From contig CALUQM010000018.1 of the NCBI GenBank assembly GCA_944322925.1, forward strand, positions 1 to 40,752: a stretch of DNA of 40,752 nucleotides, read 5' to 3'. The notes under the pieces were generated by a model, which did not search any database, was not told the origin of the DNA, and saw only the letters and a program-made list of their open reading frames with translations. The position numbers were made by a program, and so were the translations under genes. Shown here in pieces: positions 8,844 through 17,348 of the stretch. Within the stretch, counting starts at the first letter, position 1. Each line of letters begins with the position of its first letter. Source of the DNA: an uncultured Bacteroidales bacterium. Its GTDB lineage: Bacteria; Bacteroidota; Bacteroidia; Bacteroidales; UBA932.

Positions 8844-9587
8844 TCAGAATCTGAAGCCGAGAGCTACATACACCTGATTCCGTCTGCAAAGCATGTCGTC
8901 CGAATACGACTGTCTGTATCTGTTGAGCAGACCCCAGTCATATCCGGCTCGCAGTTCGATGAATTTCAGGAATTCGAAGCCGACTCCTCCGCCCATGGAG
9001 ACATCGAACCAGTTGTATCTGGCATCAGGAAGCACCTCTTCGACACCGCGCAGATATTCCTCCGGGATATTGCTGCTTCTGATCCTGCCGTTATAGTAAT
9101 TGTAAGATATGTTGCCTTCCAGTCCCAACGCCTCGCTCCTGACACTGTACCTCACATCCGAAACGAATCCGAAATCCAGAGTAGGGCCGGCGTATATGAA
9201 CATATTTATCGAATATCTGAGATAGAACCTGAATTTCAGCTGAAGCGGAACGGAAAGTGAGTGTTCAGATCTGGTCCCTGACATTCTTGCGATTGAAAGA
9301 TCCTGGACTTCAGAACGTTTCAGCATGTTGTAATAAAGGCCTGTATTGAAAAACAGCTTGTTCGAATAAAGTCTCGTATCCGAACTTGCCCCTACGAAAA
9401 AACCGTTCATGCAGAAGGAATCGGCAATATCGGACGAGGCAACGAATTTCGATCTGTACTGCGCGTTGACATAACCGGCCTCGATTCCAGGTCTGGCTTC
9501 TGAAACCGTATGTGCGGCAGCCAGCAGAACAACGGCAGCTGCTGCCTTTATCAGAATTCTGAACTTTCCCATTTCAATGACTTTCAA
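8844..9587 (-). CDS. Outer-membrane beta-barrel protein (porin/PorT-like family), function unknown
   Basis: A 247-residue protein with an N-terminal signal peptide (hydrophobic ILIKAAAAVVLLAAAHTVSEA, cleavage near residue 31) followed by alternating polar/aromatic strands typical of an eight-stranded barrel: GIEAGYVNAQYRS, LFFNTGLYYNML, VPLQLKFRFYL, FIYAGPTLDFGF, VSMGGGVGFEF, IELRAGYDWGL. It ends VALGFRF, with the terminal aromatic residue recognised by the BAM machinery. The start could be the ATG at 9587 or an internal ATG five codons later (MGKFRIL); both keep the signal peptide. Its function cannot be assigned; it is upstream of, and probably co-transcribed with, the aminotransferase. Confidence 0.8.
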   Translation of the reverse strand: MKVIEMGKFRILIKAAAAVVLLAAAHTVSEARPGIEAGYVNAQYRSKFVASSDIADSFCMNGFFVGASSDTRLYSNKLFFNTGLYYNMLKRSEVQDLSIARMSGTRSEHSLSVPLQLKFRFYLRYSINMFIYAGPTLDFGFVSDVRYSVRSEALGLEGNISYNYYNGRIRSSNIPEEYLRGVEEVLPDARYNWFDVSMGGGVGFEFLKFIELRAGYDWGLLNRYRQSYSDDMLCRRNQVYVALGFRF

Positions 9588-9597
9588 TTCATGACTG

Positions 9598-9605
9598 CAA
9601 ACTTA
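9598..9605 (-). promoter_or_regulatory. Putative -7 box for the outer-membrane barrel gene
   Basis: On the minus strand this reads TAAGTTTG, matching TAnnTTTG, very close (about 10 bases) to the ATG at 9587. If it is used, the leader would be very short. No clear upstream TTTG is seen at 19-21 bases. Confidence 0.4.
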
Positions 9606-9723
9606 CATATAAATTTCGGATTTCAGCACCGGTCGGGCAAGATAGTGAACTTTATCCGGAAAAATCCCGAGTACTGCCCAGGTACGATGAATGCGCCTGC
9701 TGTCATTTGTCAGCGAAAGTGAC

Positions 9724-9731
9724 TATCTTTG
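9724..9731 (+). promoter_or_regulatory. Putative -7 box for tadA
   Basis: TATCTTTG matches the consensus and ends eight bases before the chosen tadA ATG at 9740, implying a near-leaderless transcript. A TTTG at 9706-9709 is only 14 bases upstream, which is too close for the usual spacing. Confidence 0.45.
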
Positions 9732-9739
9732 CCGTAATT

Positions 9740-10180
9740 ATGGAAAATCAGGATGAAATATTCATGCAGGAGGCCCTGAAAGAGGCCTCGACCGCATTTG
9801 AAGAAGACGAGGTGCCTGTAGGTGCCGTCATCGCATGCAACGGCCGCATAATAGCCCGGGGCCATAACATGACGGAAAGGCTGAAAGATCCTACCGCACA
9901 TGCGGAAATGATAGCCATAACCGCTGCAACACAGGCTCTCGGAGGAAAATATCTCGAAAACTGTACATTGTATGTTACCGTAGAGCCGTGTCCGATGTGC
10001 GCCGCAGCATTGAACTGGGCCCGGATAAGCAGAATCGTCTACGGATGCAGTGATCCGAAACGCGGGTTTTCCCTCTTCTCTCCGTCCCTTCTTCACCCGA
10101 AAACAGAAGTAAGCGAAGGCATAAGGGCCGGCGAATGCGGCAGTCTTGTCAGCAGTTTTTTCAGAGACAAAAGAAAGTAG
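9740..10180 (+). CDS. tadA: tRNA adenosine(34) deaminase TadA
   Basis: Converts wobble A34 of tRNA-Arg(ACG) to inosine. The 146-residue protein carries the deaminase motif H54-A-E56 (PTAHAEMIAI) and P-C84-P-M-C87, which coordinate zinc with the catalytic glutamate. The segment GHNMTERLKDPTAHAE and the helix MCAAALNWARISRIVYG are diagnostic of TadA rather than guanine deaminase. I chose ATG 9740, after the -7 box; an upstream in-frame start at 9707 would include the promoter. The next gene begins three bases after the stop. Confidence 0.93.
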   Translation: MENQDEIFMQEALKEASTAFEEDEVPVGAVIACNGRIIARGHNMTERLKDPTAHAEMIAITAATQALGGKYLENCTLYVTVEPCPMCAAALNWARISRIVYGCSDPKRGFSLFSPSLLHPKTEVSEGIRAGECGSLVSSFFRDKRK

Positions 10181-10183
10181 CCG

Positions 10184-10621
10184 ATGTGGGGGCTTGAAAA
10201 TCTCGGGCTTCCGGGATTATTTCTCGGAACATTTCTTGCGGCGACGATATTTCCATTCAGTTCGGACGCCATTTATCTGGCCGTACTGGCCGCAACCGGC
10301 GATCCTGCCGGCTGCCTTATAGTCGGCACCCTCGGCAACTGGCTCGGAAGTGTCTTCACTTATTTCATCGGCTGGATAGGAAAATGGGAATGGATCGAAA
10401 AATGGTTCAAGGTAAAACCTGAAACACTTGAAAGGCAGAAAGTCAGAATTGACAAATATGGTGTATGGCTTGCCCTTGTCTGCTGGGTGCCGATAATAGG
10501 AGATGTAATAGCGATAGCCCTGGGATTCTACAAGGCCAGGCCTTTCTGGAGTATTGTCCTCATGCTTGCCGGCAAATTCGGCAGATTTCTCGTATGGAAC
10601 CTGATATACGGTCTGTTTTAG
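10184..10621 (+). CDS. Small integral membrane protein, YqaA/DedA-like (VTT domain)
   Basis: A 145-residue hydrophobic protein with about four membrane segments (residues about 9-30, 38-65, 92-114, 118-143). The order resembles the YqaA family, a short relative of DedA proteins: an N-terminal re-entrant-like LFLGTFLAATIFPFSSDAI, the G-NWLGS motif, a basic amphipathic loop (KWFKVKPETLERQKVRIDKYG), then CWVPIIGDVIAIALGFYK, matching the DedA R/P-x-x-G-type motif. DedA-type proteins are implicated in lipid flipping and envelope homeostasis; the role of this short form is not established. It is translationally close to tadA (3-base gap). Confidence 0.8.
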   Translation: MWGLENLGLPGLFLGTFLAATIFPFSSDAIYLAVLAATGDPAGCLIVGTLGNWLGSVFTYFIGWIGKWEWIEKWFKVKPETLERQKVRIDKYGVWLALVCWVPIIGDVIAIALGFYKARPFWSIVLMLAGKFGRFLVWNLIYGLF

Positions 10622-10663
10622 TCCCGATATTTTTACCGGACACTATTTTTAAAATAAAGTGAA

Positions 10664-10671
10664 TAAATTTG
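10664..10671 (+). promoter_or_regulatory. Putative -7 box for the large barrel gene
   Basis: TAAATTTG matches TAnnTTTG, leaving a leader of about 70 bases with a run of ten T residues (10682-10691) followed by A-rich sequence. No TTTG at the usual upstream distance; moderate support only. Confidence 0.4.
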
Positions 10672-10746
10672 TATCCGGTGATTTTTTTTTAAATTAGCAA
10701 AAAATCAGTACCCCACATAATTTAACCAAAAAATAAAACGAACCAC

Positions 10747-13602
10747 ATGAAAGGCCTGATACCGACAATTGCATTCATCCTTTATATCGCCGGCTCCATT
10801 GCTTACGGTCAGGAAACCGAGCCAAAAGAGAAGAGCGCACTGACTGTGCGGGTTACGGAAGCAGGCAACGGCAGACCGGTACAGATGGCTACAGTGTACA
10901 TCGTTCCTGTTGGAGATACGACCGTAACCTCATTCACTTTTACGGACAAACGCGGTATCGCATTGCTGGCAAATTTCCCGGCAGGCAGATATGTCGTCAA
11001 CGTGCAGCTGCTCGGATTCAAGCCGTATGCCGAGGAGAGAACGCTGGAACCCCGGAATATCGGCTACATTCAGGTAAAGCTGGAGGAAGACGTGGAAGAA
11101 CTTGAAGGCGCCAGCATCACCGAAATGGGCGACCTGGTGACAGTCAAGGGAGATACCCTGATCTACAATGCAACGGCTTTCAGGACAGGGAACAATGCAA
11201 GTCTCGGAGACCTTCTGAAGAAGATGCCAGGCATAGAGGTGGCCAACGGACGGGTAACGGTAAACGGCGAGCCGGTGAAGAGGATAACGGTGGAGGGAAA
11301 GACATTCTTTTTCGACGACCAGTCGAAAGCATTGGAAAATCTGCCCGCATTTATTGTCAGACAGATAAGGGTCATTGACAAGGAGAATGGAGGAAGATTC
11401 GGGCTGTCCGGAAAGGAAAAGGAAATGGATGTGAAGCTGAAGGATGAATACCGGGAAGCGTGGTTCGGCAGGGCGTCGGCTGAGGGCGGAGCTTCCGTCA
11501 AGGACAAGGGAAGTGACAGATTCTCAGACGGTACGCAAGGCCTGTACAATGCCAAACTGTATGCCCAGTTCTATGGCGACGATGACAACATAACCATTCT
11601 CGGAGGCGGCAACAATGTGAATACCGGCCGGCTGTCACGCAACTCGTCAGGATTGTCCGACATCGCATCGGCCGGGGTGAACTACAATACTTCCAGGATT
11701 TCCGGATTCAGCACGAACGCGGCCGCATCATACGATTTCCGTAATGACAACAACCGCTCGGAATCGCACCGCACGTCATTCCTGAGTTCCGGAGAGCAGC
11801 TGGAGACAAGCCGCAGCCGGACAAGCAACGACATCAGTTATTCGACAAAGGCTGATTTCAAAATAGGGATTCCGCAACTCACAGCCTTGACAAGCGGCGG
11901 CTTCGATATCAGGGCCAGTTTCCAGTATAACCGGAAAAAGACATCCGATAAAAGCAGGACTTACACGGAAAATTCCGCCGGAGAGGAACTCAACGGAAGC
12001 GAATCATATACCTCCGGAAATTCCGATGATTTCAGCGCAAAAATAAATGCGAGAGGGAAATATTTTCTGGACAACGAAATGAAACACCGCATCTCATTCG
12101 AAGGGAACATCGGATACGACGGTACGCGCGGAAACAGCGGTGAGTCCTCCATTACCCGTTACCTGGCATCAACAGTTGAACGCAGTCTGCTCTATGCAGA
12201 CAAATCCGACGGGCTGTATCTGAACGGAGTTGCGGACTATTCAGGCAAATTATCCCGCAACTGGAGCATATCTTCCGAATTGTCCGTGGATTTCAGCACA
12301 TCAGACGACAACAGGGATGCAGAAAATGCCGCCGACTGCAGCCGCAACGAATACTACTCCCGATATTCCTCGGACAGGAATATCGGCATAAGGCAGGCGT
12401 TCGACGCCATATACGACATTGAACTGGGCAGAAAGAAAAACTTTAAGACAATCTTAGGACTGGACGTATATGAAGATAATGTCTCCCGTTTTTCAAAAGC
12501 ATTCGGTGCAGTGGAAAATGATTATTCTTTCTGGCAGGTCAATGCCGGTCCCCATCTCCATTTTTCCCTCAGCGACGAAGACTGGAGCTATGTTCTGATG
12601 TCGCAAGGCAGAAGTGTAGCCCCGCTGCGTGGCGACGCAAACAGTACCGTCCTCGATGTTTCGAATCCGATTGACATCTCTACAGGCAATATCTACCTGA
12701 AAACAGGGTATCACCAGGATGTCAATCTGAATGTGACTCATGGCAGACCACGATACGGGAATAATTACATCAGCATAAGGCTGGCAGGTTCCGTAGACGT
12801 GAACGAAATCACACGTGCGAGCTGGTATGACGCATCTGCAGTGCGCTACTCCATTCCGGTGAATTCCCGGCGTCCGCGCTATAATGCAAGCCTGAACGTG
12901 ACTTATCTCCAGCAGCTTAACAAGAAGAAAAGCCTGAATCTGACAATCACGCCGAAAATGTTTTTCAGTTCCGGAACCATATACATTGCCGACGGCCCTG
13001 TGAACGGTATCGACACCGAAGAATTCGATTATGCGGAAATGATGTCATGGTTCTACGGAGACAAAAACGGCAGCGAGTTCTACAGCGGAAGTAGCGGTTT
13101 CAAGGAAAACAGGACCATGAATCTGAACTGGTCTCTGAATGCTGACCTGAAATACGAAATCAGGAACTGGTCATTGAGAGGGGGTGCTTCAGCCAACAAC
13201 GCCAGGACAAGCTATTCCGCCTATGCCGACTCGAAAATAAACAACTGGAGGTACAATGCATACGCCGAGGCGTTGTGGAAGAACAGAAACGGCTGGGAAG
13301 CCGAAGGCCGCTTCGACTTCAACGGCTACAGCGGTTTCAGCGACGGTTACAACACCCCTGACTGGCTGCTTAACCTGAAAATAGCGAAGGATATCGGGTC
13401 ATTCACGGTAAGCCTTTCCGCATACGACATCCTCGGAAGTGCCAAATCATTCTCTCACGTTGCATCCGCCGAATATGTGGAAGACACTTACCGGAACAAT
13501 CTCGGCCGCTGCATTCTCATTGGTCTTTCCTATAATTTCGGCACGTGGAATTTCATGAAACAATCCAGAATGGAAACGTTGGAAAAACAAAGTAATCTTT
13601 AA
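10747..13602 (+). CDS. TonB-receptor-like outer-membrane protein (carboxypeptidase-regulatory domain + plug + beta-barrel)
   Basis: A 951-residue protein with signal peptide MKGLIPTIAFILYIAGSIAYG, then a carboxypeptidase-regulatory-like beta-sandwich (about 30-112, ending in a VxVQLLGFKPY...IGYIQVKLEED pattern). A plug-like segment follows (about 118-235: GDTLIYNATAFRTGNNASLGDLLKKMPGIEV and VKRITVEGKTFFFDD in character). The rest is a long barrel with many GYDG/YSG/W-S-x-S strands. This matches the outer-membrane beta-barrel family (OMP_b-brl_3 type) related to TonB-dependent receptors, but I see no clear TonB box or SusD-like partner, so the substrate is unknown. Unusually the C-terminus is not a terminal aromatic strand: after LSYNFGTWNF come about 16 polar residues. 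The gene stands alone; directly after its stop is a small perfect hairpin. Confidence 0.85.
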   Translation: MKGLIPTIAFILYIAGSIAYGQETEPKEKSALTVRVTEAGNGRPVQMATVYIVPVGDTTVTSFTFTDKRGIALLANFPAGRYVVNVQLLGFKPYAEERTLEPRNIGYIQVKLEEDVEELEGASITEMGDLVTVKGDTLIYNATAFRTGNNASLGDLLKKMPGIEVANGRVTVNGEPVKRITVEGKTFFFDDQSKALENLPAFIVRQIRVIDKENGGRFGLSGKEKEMDVKLKDEYREAWFGRASAEGGASVKDKGSDRFSDGTQGLYNAKLYAQFYGDDDNITILGGGNNVNTGRLSRNSSGLSDIASAGVNYNTSRISGFSTNAAASYDFRNDNNRSESHRTSFLSSGEQLETSRSRTSNDISYSTKADFKIGIPQLTALTSGGFDIRASFQYNRKKTSDKSRTYTENSAGEELNGSESYTSGNSDDFSAKINARGKYFLDNEMKHRISFEGNIGYDGTRGNSGESSITRYLASTVERSLLYADKSDGLYLNGVADYSGKLSRNWSISSELSVDFSTSDDNRDAENAADCSRNEYYSRYSSDRNIGIRQAFDAIYDIELGRKKNFKTILGLDVYEDNVSRFSKAFGAVENDYSFWQVNAGPHLHFSLSDEDWSYVLMSQGRSVAPLRGDANSTVLDVSNPIDISTGNIYLKTGYHQDVNLNVTHGRPRYGNNYISIRLAGSVDVNEITRASWYDASAVRYSIPVNSRRPRYNASLNVTYLQQLNKKKSLNLTITPKMFFSSGTIYIADGPVNGIDTEEFDYAEMMSWFYGDKNGSEFYSGSSGFKENRTMNLNWSLNADLKYEIRNWSLRGGASANNARTSYSAYADSKINNWRYNAYAEALWKNRNGWEAEGRFDFNGYSGFSDGYNTPDWLLNLKIAKDIGSFTVSLSAYDILGSAKSFSHVASAEYVEDTYRNNLGRCILIGLSYNFGTWNFMKQSRMETLEKQSNL

Positions 13603-13618
13603 ATGTCCGGCGGACATT
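13602..13618 (+). terminator. Perfect hairpin after the large barrel gene (no T tract)
   Basis: AATGTCC-GGC-GGACATT directly follows the TAA. It lacks a T tract, so it may be an mRNA 3' end stabiliser or processing site rather than an intrinsic terminator. Confidence 0.35.
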
Positions 13619-13890
13619 CGAAAGCGAGCCGCACGACGCCAGTCGGGGTTAAGAAGAGGTGTCTCAACATATAAGGGAGCGTGTTTTAACAAGTCCCGAA
13701 GGGACCGCGACTGGAAGGAGCGAGATCCCCCTAACAGGGGGCGCAGGGGGTTAAGAGGATGTATCTCAACATATAAGGGAGCGTGTTTTAACAAGTCATG
13801 AAATGACCGTGACTGGAAGGAGCGAGATCCCCCTAACAGGGGGTGCAGGGGGTTAGGAGGACGGTATCTCAACATATGAGGGAGCGTGAA
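13619..13890. repeat. 102-103 bp tandem repeat array (two full copies, partial copies at both ends)
   Basis: This otherwise gene-free stretch (13603-13907) is repeats. Marker TCTCAACATAT recurs at 13662, 13764 and 13867, giving periods of 102 and 103. Each full unit contains: a copy of the tRNA-Gln 3' end in reverse orientation; a short hairpin GTCCC-GAA-GGGAC (13693-13705), or its counterpart GTCAT-GAA-ATGAC (13795-13807); and a C-run (CCCCCT) able to pair with either of two AGGGGG runs. A decayed copy precedes (13625-13660, GCGAGCC...AGTCGGGGTTAAGAAGAGG in outline). The open frame across it on the minus strand translates the repeat itself and is not a gene. Confidence 0.88.
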
Positions 13891-13917
13891 TCACGCTCCC
13901 TCATATGTTGAGATACC
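13863..13917. repeat. 55 bp palindrome: 27 bp perfect arms overlapping the 3' end of tRNA-Gln
   Basis: Arm 1 is 13863-13889 and arm 2 is 13891-13917, separated by one base (13890). All 27 positions pair. Arm 2 contains the complement of the last ten bases of tRNA-Gln (13908-13917); arm 1 is its mirrored copy and is also the partial third unit of the tandem array. There is no T tract after it on the minus strand, so it is not a standard terminator. Confidence 0.92.
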
Positions 13918-13978
13918 AAGATTCGAACTTGGACAGACAGAACCAAAATCTGTAGTGCTACCATTACACCATATCTCA
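13908..13978 (-). tRNA. tRNA-Gln, anticodon TTG
   Basis: Minus-strand cloverleaf: acceptor TGAGATA/TATCTCA with the U1-A72 pair typical of glutamine tRNAs, D-stem GTGT/GCAC, anticodon stem ACAGA/TCTGT with loop TTTTGGT (anticodon TTG), T-stem CCAAG/CTTGG with loop TTCGAAT, discriminator A. CCA is not encoded. Length 71. It has a near-perfect promoter immediately upstream, and its 3' end lies inside a long palindrome. Confidence 0.96.
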
Positions 13979-13988
13979 GTTCCGGCTG

Positions 13989-14020
13989 CAAATATAGCGT
14001 TTATTTTAAGATCCTGCAAA
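13989..14020 (-). promoter_or_regulatory. Promoter of tRNA-Gln
   Basis: On the minus strand: TTTG (complement of 14017-14020), a 20-base spacer, and TATATTTG (complement of 13989-13996). The start would fall about five bases before the mature tRNA end. It lies in the 80-base gap after the antiporter stop. Confidence 0.75.
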
Positions 14021-14059
14021 TTGCACCGGCATCATTGCCAAATCATTGCCGAAGCCGCC

Positions 14060-16132
14060 CTACGCATTATTGCCCATCGGATCTGAAAACGACACGAGAT
14101 CTTCGAGGTCTACCTGTTCCGGATAAAGGATTATGAAATTCCTTATCGAATCGTTTTTAACAAGATACTGAGGCAGTTTGTCCATGACAGGATCGTATGA
14201 AATGGAACCGGCACGCGCACTTACGACCATAAGGATATCTTCAGCCTTCATTTGCCGCGACATCTGCTCCTGAAGAGACAGCCTGTCGACAGCCTCGAAT
14301 CTCGAAGACGTCCCTACGCCGTGATATGCACATTTTTTTCTGACCTGCTCAAGCGTGACACTTTCCGAAACATATCTGGTCCTGCAGCCGAGCTGTCCTG
14401 ACATTCTCGCAAGGTGAGTCATCCATTTCGAAAATCCGGCTTCATATTCGGCCTGCGGAGGGACAATCACTATCATATTCTTCACCGTATTTACCGGTAT
14501 GGACAGTCTGGCAACCATGACTTCAAGATTCGACCCTTTCAGGAGGTTGTTCGTAAGCACCCCGAAGAAAGAATCGAGAAAGCCAGATTTCTGGTGAAGG
14601 CCGATTACGATATCCGTCGCAGAATATTCCTTTACCGTATGGATAATCCCGGACGAGACACTCGTATCGTAACGGCTGACCATGCTGACATTGACATCGG
14701 CCGCCGCGGCGATTTTCGCAACTTTCTCAAGCCCCTGTTTTCCTGTCTCCGACTTTATCCTGTTTCCTGCCGAATCTACATTTACGCTCAGAGCCACAAG
14801 ACCGCCCTGGGACTTGGGATTCCGGATTACAAGTGCAAGATTCACAAGATCTTCTATGGTATCGGGGTTGGCGACCGGTATGAGTATCCGTTCTCCCTGT
14901 CCGGCAGTATCAGAGGCATCTTCCGCCGGCTGCTCTACAGCCAGTTTCCTGCCGAACCAGTCCGTAGCGAGAGAACTGATGATGCAGGTGAAAAGAATCA
15001 TCACGACCGTACCGTTCAGCACATCGTCATTCAAAAGTCTCTCGCCGTTGTCCATTATGATCTCGTGGCCGACGAGTACGGCAGCAAGAGTAGCCGCAGC
15101 CTGGGCATTGCTCAGGCCGAACATCATTCCCCTTTCATTGCGCGACATGCGAAAGATCTTCTGCGTACCGAAAGCCGCAAGCCATTTGCTTGCAGTAGCC
15201 ACCACGGTCATCACCACGGCCACTTTCAGGGCCGTTCCCCCGGCAAACAGACTCCGGATATCGATGATCATTCCTACCCCTATGAGAAAATACGGTATGA
15301 ACAAGGCATTGCCGACAAACTCCAGACGGTTCATCAGCGGAGAGACTCTCGGAATGAGCGGATTCAGCACGATTCCTACAAGGAAAGCCCCGAGTATGCC
15401 TTCCATCCCCGTAAGGGACATCAGCCCTCCCCCGAGAAAAACCATGGCAAGCACGAATACGAACTGCATCACGGGGTCATCGTATTTCCGCAGGAACCAT
15501 CTGCCGAGCATGGGGAAACAGAAGACTATCAGAAGACAGAGCAGAACTACCTGGACAAAAAGCCTGAGCCAGTACCAACCGTCGGAAGTTCCGTTGTACA
15601 TACCGCTGATTACGGCCAGAATCACAAGTGCCAGAGTCACGGTAATGACAGTTCCGCCTATTGTAATATTAACGCTTCTCTGCCTTGCGATGCCGTAGCG
15701 GCTGACTATAGGATAAGCTACGAGAGTATGGGAAGCATACATGCTCGAAAGGAGTATCGATGTCGTCAGCGAGAAGTCCAGGACAGACATGCTGCTCCAT
15801 ATACCGAGAGCCATGGGAACGGCAAATGTCAGTATGCCGAATACGAATCCCTTTACCTTGTTTTTCCTGAAATCCTCGAGATCCATCTCCAGCCCTGCCA
15901 GGAACATGATATAGAAAAGGCCGACCTTGCCGAAAAGCTCGAAACTGCTGTCCCTTTCCAGAATATTGAACCCGTACTCCCCTATGGCCATCCCGGCGAG
16001 AATCATTCCGATAATATGCGGAATCCTCAACTTGCCGAGCAGCAGCGGTGCAAAAAGAATGATGACGAGAACAATAAGGAATATCCAGGTAGGATCAGTG
16101 ACAGGAAGAGAGAAAGCAGCTATAAGATTCAT
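14060..16132 (-). CDS. Cation:proton antiporter (CPA2 family) with C-terminal UspA-like domain
   Basis: A 690-residue membrane protein. Residues about 15-405 contain roughly 12 hydrophobic segments of a Na+/H+ exchanger fold, including KLRIPHIIGMILAGMAIG near the N-terminus, a typical CPA2 motif, and LVGIVLNPLIPRVSPLMNRLEF. Residues about 415-690 form a soluble cytoplasmic domain resembling one or two universal-stress-protein folds (ERILIPVANPDTIEDLVNLAL, SATDIVIGLHQKSGFLDSFFG, NMIVIVPPQAEYEAGFSKW), which in such proteins may sense nucleotides. The likely role is monovalent cation/H+ exchange in pH or salt homeostasis; ion specificity cannot be read. It is a single gene on the minus strand, 91 bases downstream of the export operon. 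Confidence 0.88.
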   Translation of the reverse strand: MNLIAAFSLPVTDPTWIFLIVLVIILFAPLLLGKLRIPHIIGMILAGMAIGEYGFNILERDSSFELFGKVGLFYIMFLAGLEMDLEDFRKNKVKGFVFGILTFAVPMALGIWSSMSVLDFSLTTSILLSSMYASHTLVAYPIVSRYGIARQRSVNITIGGTVITVTLALVILAVISGMYNGTSDGWYWLRLFVQVVLLCLLIVFCFPMLGRWFLRKYDDPVMQFVFVLAMVFLGGGLMSLTGMEGILGAFLVGIVLNPLIPRVSPLMNRLEFVGNALFIPYFLIGVGMIIDIRSLFAGGTALKVAVVMTVVATASKWLAAFGTQKIFRMSRNERGMMFGLSNAQAAATLAAVLVGHEIIMDNGERLLNDDVLNGTVVMILFTCIISSLATDWFGRKLAVEQPAEDASDTAGQGERILIPVANPDTIEDLVNLALVIRNPKSQGGLVALSVNVDSAGNRIKSETGKQGLEKVAKIAAAADVNVSMVSRYDTSVSSGIIHTVKEYSATDIVIGLHQKSGFLDSFFGVLTNNLLKGSNLEVMVARLSIPVNTVKNMIVIVPPQAEYEAGFSKWMTHLARMSGQLGCRTRYVSESVTLEQVRKKCAYHGVGTSSRFEAVDRLSLQEQMSRQMKAEDILMVVSARAGSISYDPVMDKLPQYLVKNDSIRNFIILYPEQVDLEDLVSFSDPMGNNA

Positions 16133-16223
16133 ATCTGTGGCATGTCGTTATTCAAGCAAGTTACGAATTTTTCCTGATATTTCAATGAAGGCGGGAAAAA
16201 TATGTCCTGAAAACCTGCCGGTG

Positions 16224-17330
16224 TCAGTTCTGCTTCTTATAGGTGATGACGGCTGCGGCATTGATTACTACCGCAAAGACCGAAAGCATCACGAAATCGA
16301 ATGTCAAGTCGGCAAAATGGCTTCCCTTCAGGCATACGGCTCTGAGTATGTTGACGAAATATCTTGTAGGCAGAATATATGTCACGTACTGGGACCAGGT
16401 TTCCATCGAGCTTACCGGAGTGAAAATGCCGCTCATCAGCATGAATATCAGCACAAAGAACAGCATCAGGAATACCGCCTGGAGCATCGTTTCCGAATAG
16501 TTCGATATGATGAGCCCGAATCCTCCCATGAAAACCAGAAAAATCACCGCGCTGACATAAATCTCGATCAGGCCCCCGTGCGACGCAAGGCCGTACACGA
16601 AATGCGCGATGAGAATGGCCAGAGTAAAGGCGAACAGGCCGAGAATTCCGTAAAAGACCACTTTCGACAGGATGAAATCCCTCTTTCTCACCGGAGAAAC
16701 GTTCATCTGCTCTATAGTGCCGCTTTCTTTTTCGGAGACGATGCTCATGGTAGGGAAAAAACCTCCGACCAGTATGATCACTACTATCATAAGCGCCGGG
16801 ACCATGAACAGTTTGTATTCAAGATGCGGATTATACCTGAATTGAGGGACGATTTTCAATGGCTGATGACTTGCAAAGCCTCCTGACTGCATGATTTCAT
16901 CCGAGAAATCCGACACTATGGACGTAAGGTAGCCTCCCCCCATGGATCCCTTTGTATTATTTACGGCATTTGCCGCAATGAATATTTCCACGGACTCTCC
17001 TTTCCCCATATCCGCTTCCATTCCGGCGGGAATTTCAAGGATAATGTCGGTATTTCCCTTGCCGAGTTCTTCCATGGCGGCTTCATACGTATCTTCATAC
17101 GAGGTGAATACAAAAAATCCTGACCGGGATATTTTGTCTGTAAGCCTGCCGGACAGCGTCGAACGGTCTCTGTCCACAATAGCGAGCCTGACATCCTTCA
17201 CTTCCATGTTGGCGGCCAACGGTACCAGAAGCATCAGAAGCACCGGCAACAGCACAAGCACGACAGGCATGAACGGGTTTGCCCTGAACTGCTTTAATTC
17301 CTTTATGAACAAATATCCGAATGTCGACAT
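16224..17330 (-). CDS. ABC-2 type exporter permease (YbhR/YbhS-like), second of the pair
   Basis: A 368-residue permease with the ABC-2 membrane topology: one N-terminal segment (about 22-41), a large periplasmic domain (about 42-175), then five C-terminal segments ending ITYKKQN. The cytoplasmic coupling motif EKESGTIEQMNVSPVRKRDFILSK is at about 199-222, the equivalent of the EREKGTIE motif of YbhR/YbhS. It is the last gene of the tolC-hlyD-ATPase-ATPase-permease-permease operon, 18 bases after the first permease. It presumably forms a heterodimer with that protein. Confidence 0.9.
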   Translation of the reverse strand: MSTFGYLFIKELKQFRANPFMPVVLVLLPVLLMLLVPLAANMEVKDVRLAIVDRDRSTLSGRLTDKISRSGFFVFTSYEDTYEAAMEELGKGNTDIILEIPAGMEADMGKGESVEIFIAANAVNNTKGSMGGGYLTSIVSDFSDEIMQSGGFASHQPLKIVPQFRYNPHLEYKLFMVPALMIVVIILVGGFFPTMSIVSEKESGTIEQMNVSPVRKRDFILSKVVFYGILGLFAFTLAILIAHFVYGLASHGGLIEIYVSAVIFLVFMGGFGLIISNYSETMLQAVFLMLFFVLIFMLMSGIFTPVSSMETWSQYVTYILPTRYFVNILRAVCLKGSHFADLTFDFVMLSVFAVVINAAAVITYKKQN

Positions 17331-17348
17331 ATCTCCAGGGGTTTGAAT

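Noticed and set aside
13447-13875. 142-residue minus-strand frame
   Set aside because: It translates the 102-103 bp tandem repeats twice (LLGGSRSFQSR recurs) and overlaps the end of the barrel gene; it has no family-like composition.
13908-13978. An intact mobile element at tRNA-Gln
   Set aside because: Despite the inverted duplication, no integrase or transposase is nearby.
14414-16177. 587- and 338-residue plus-strand frames opposite the antiporter
   Set aside because: Antisense shadow; antiporter topology and motifs are clear on the minus strand.
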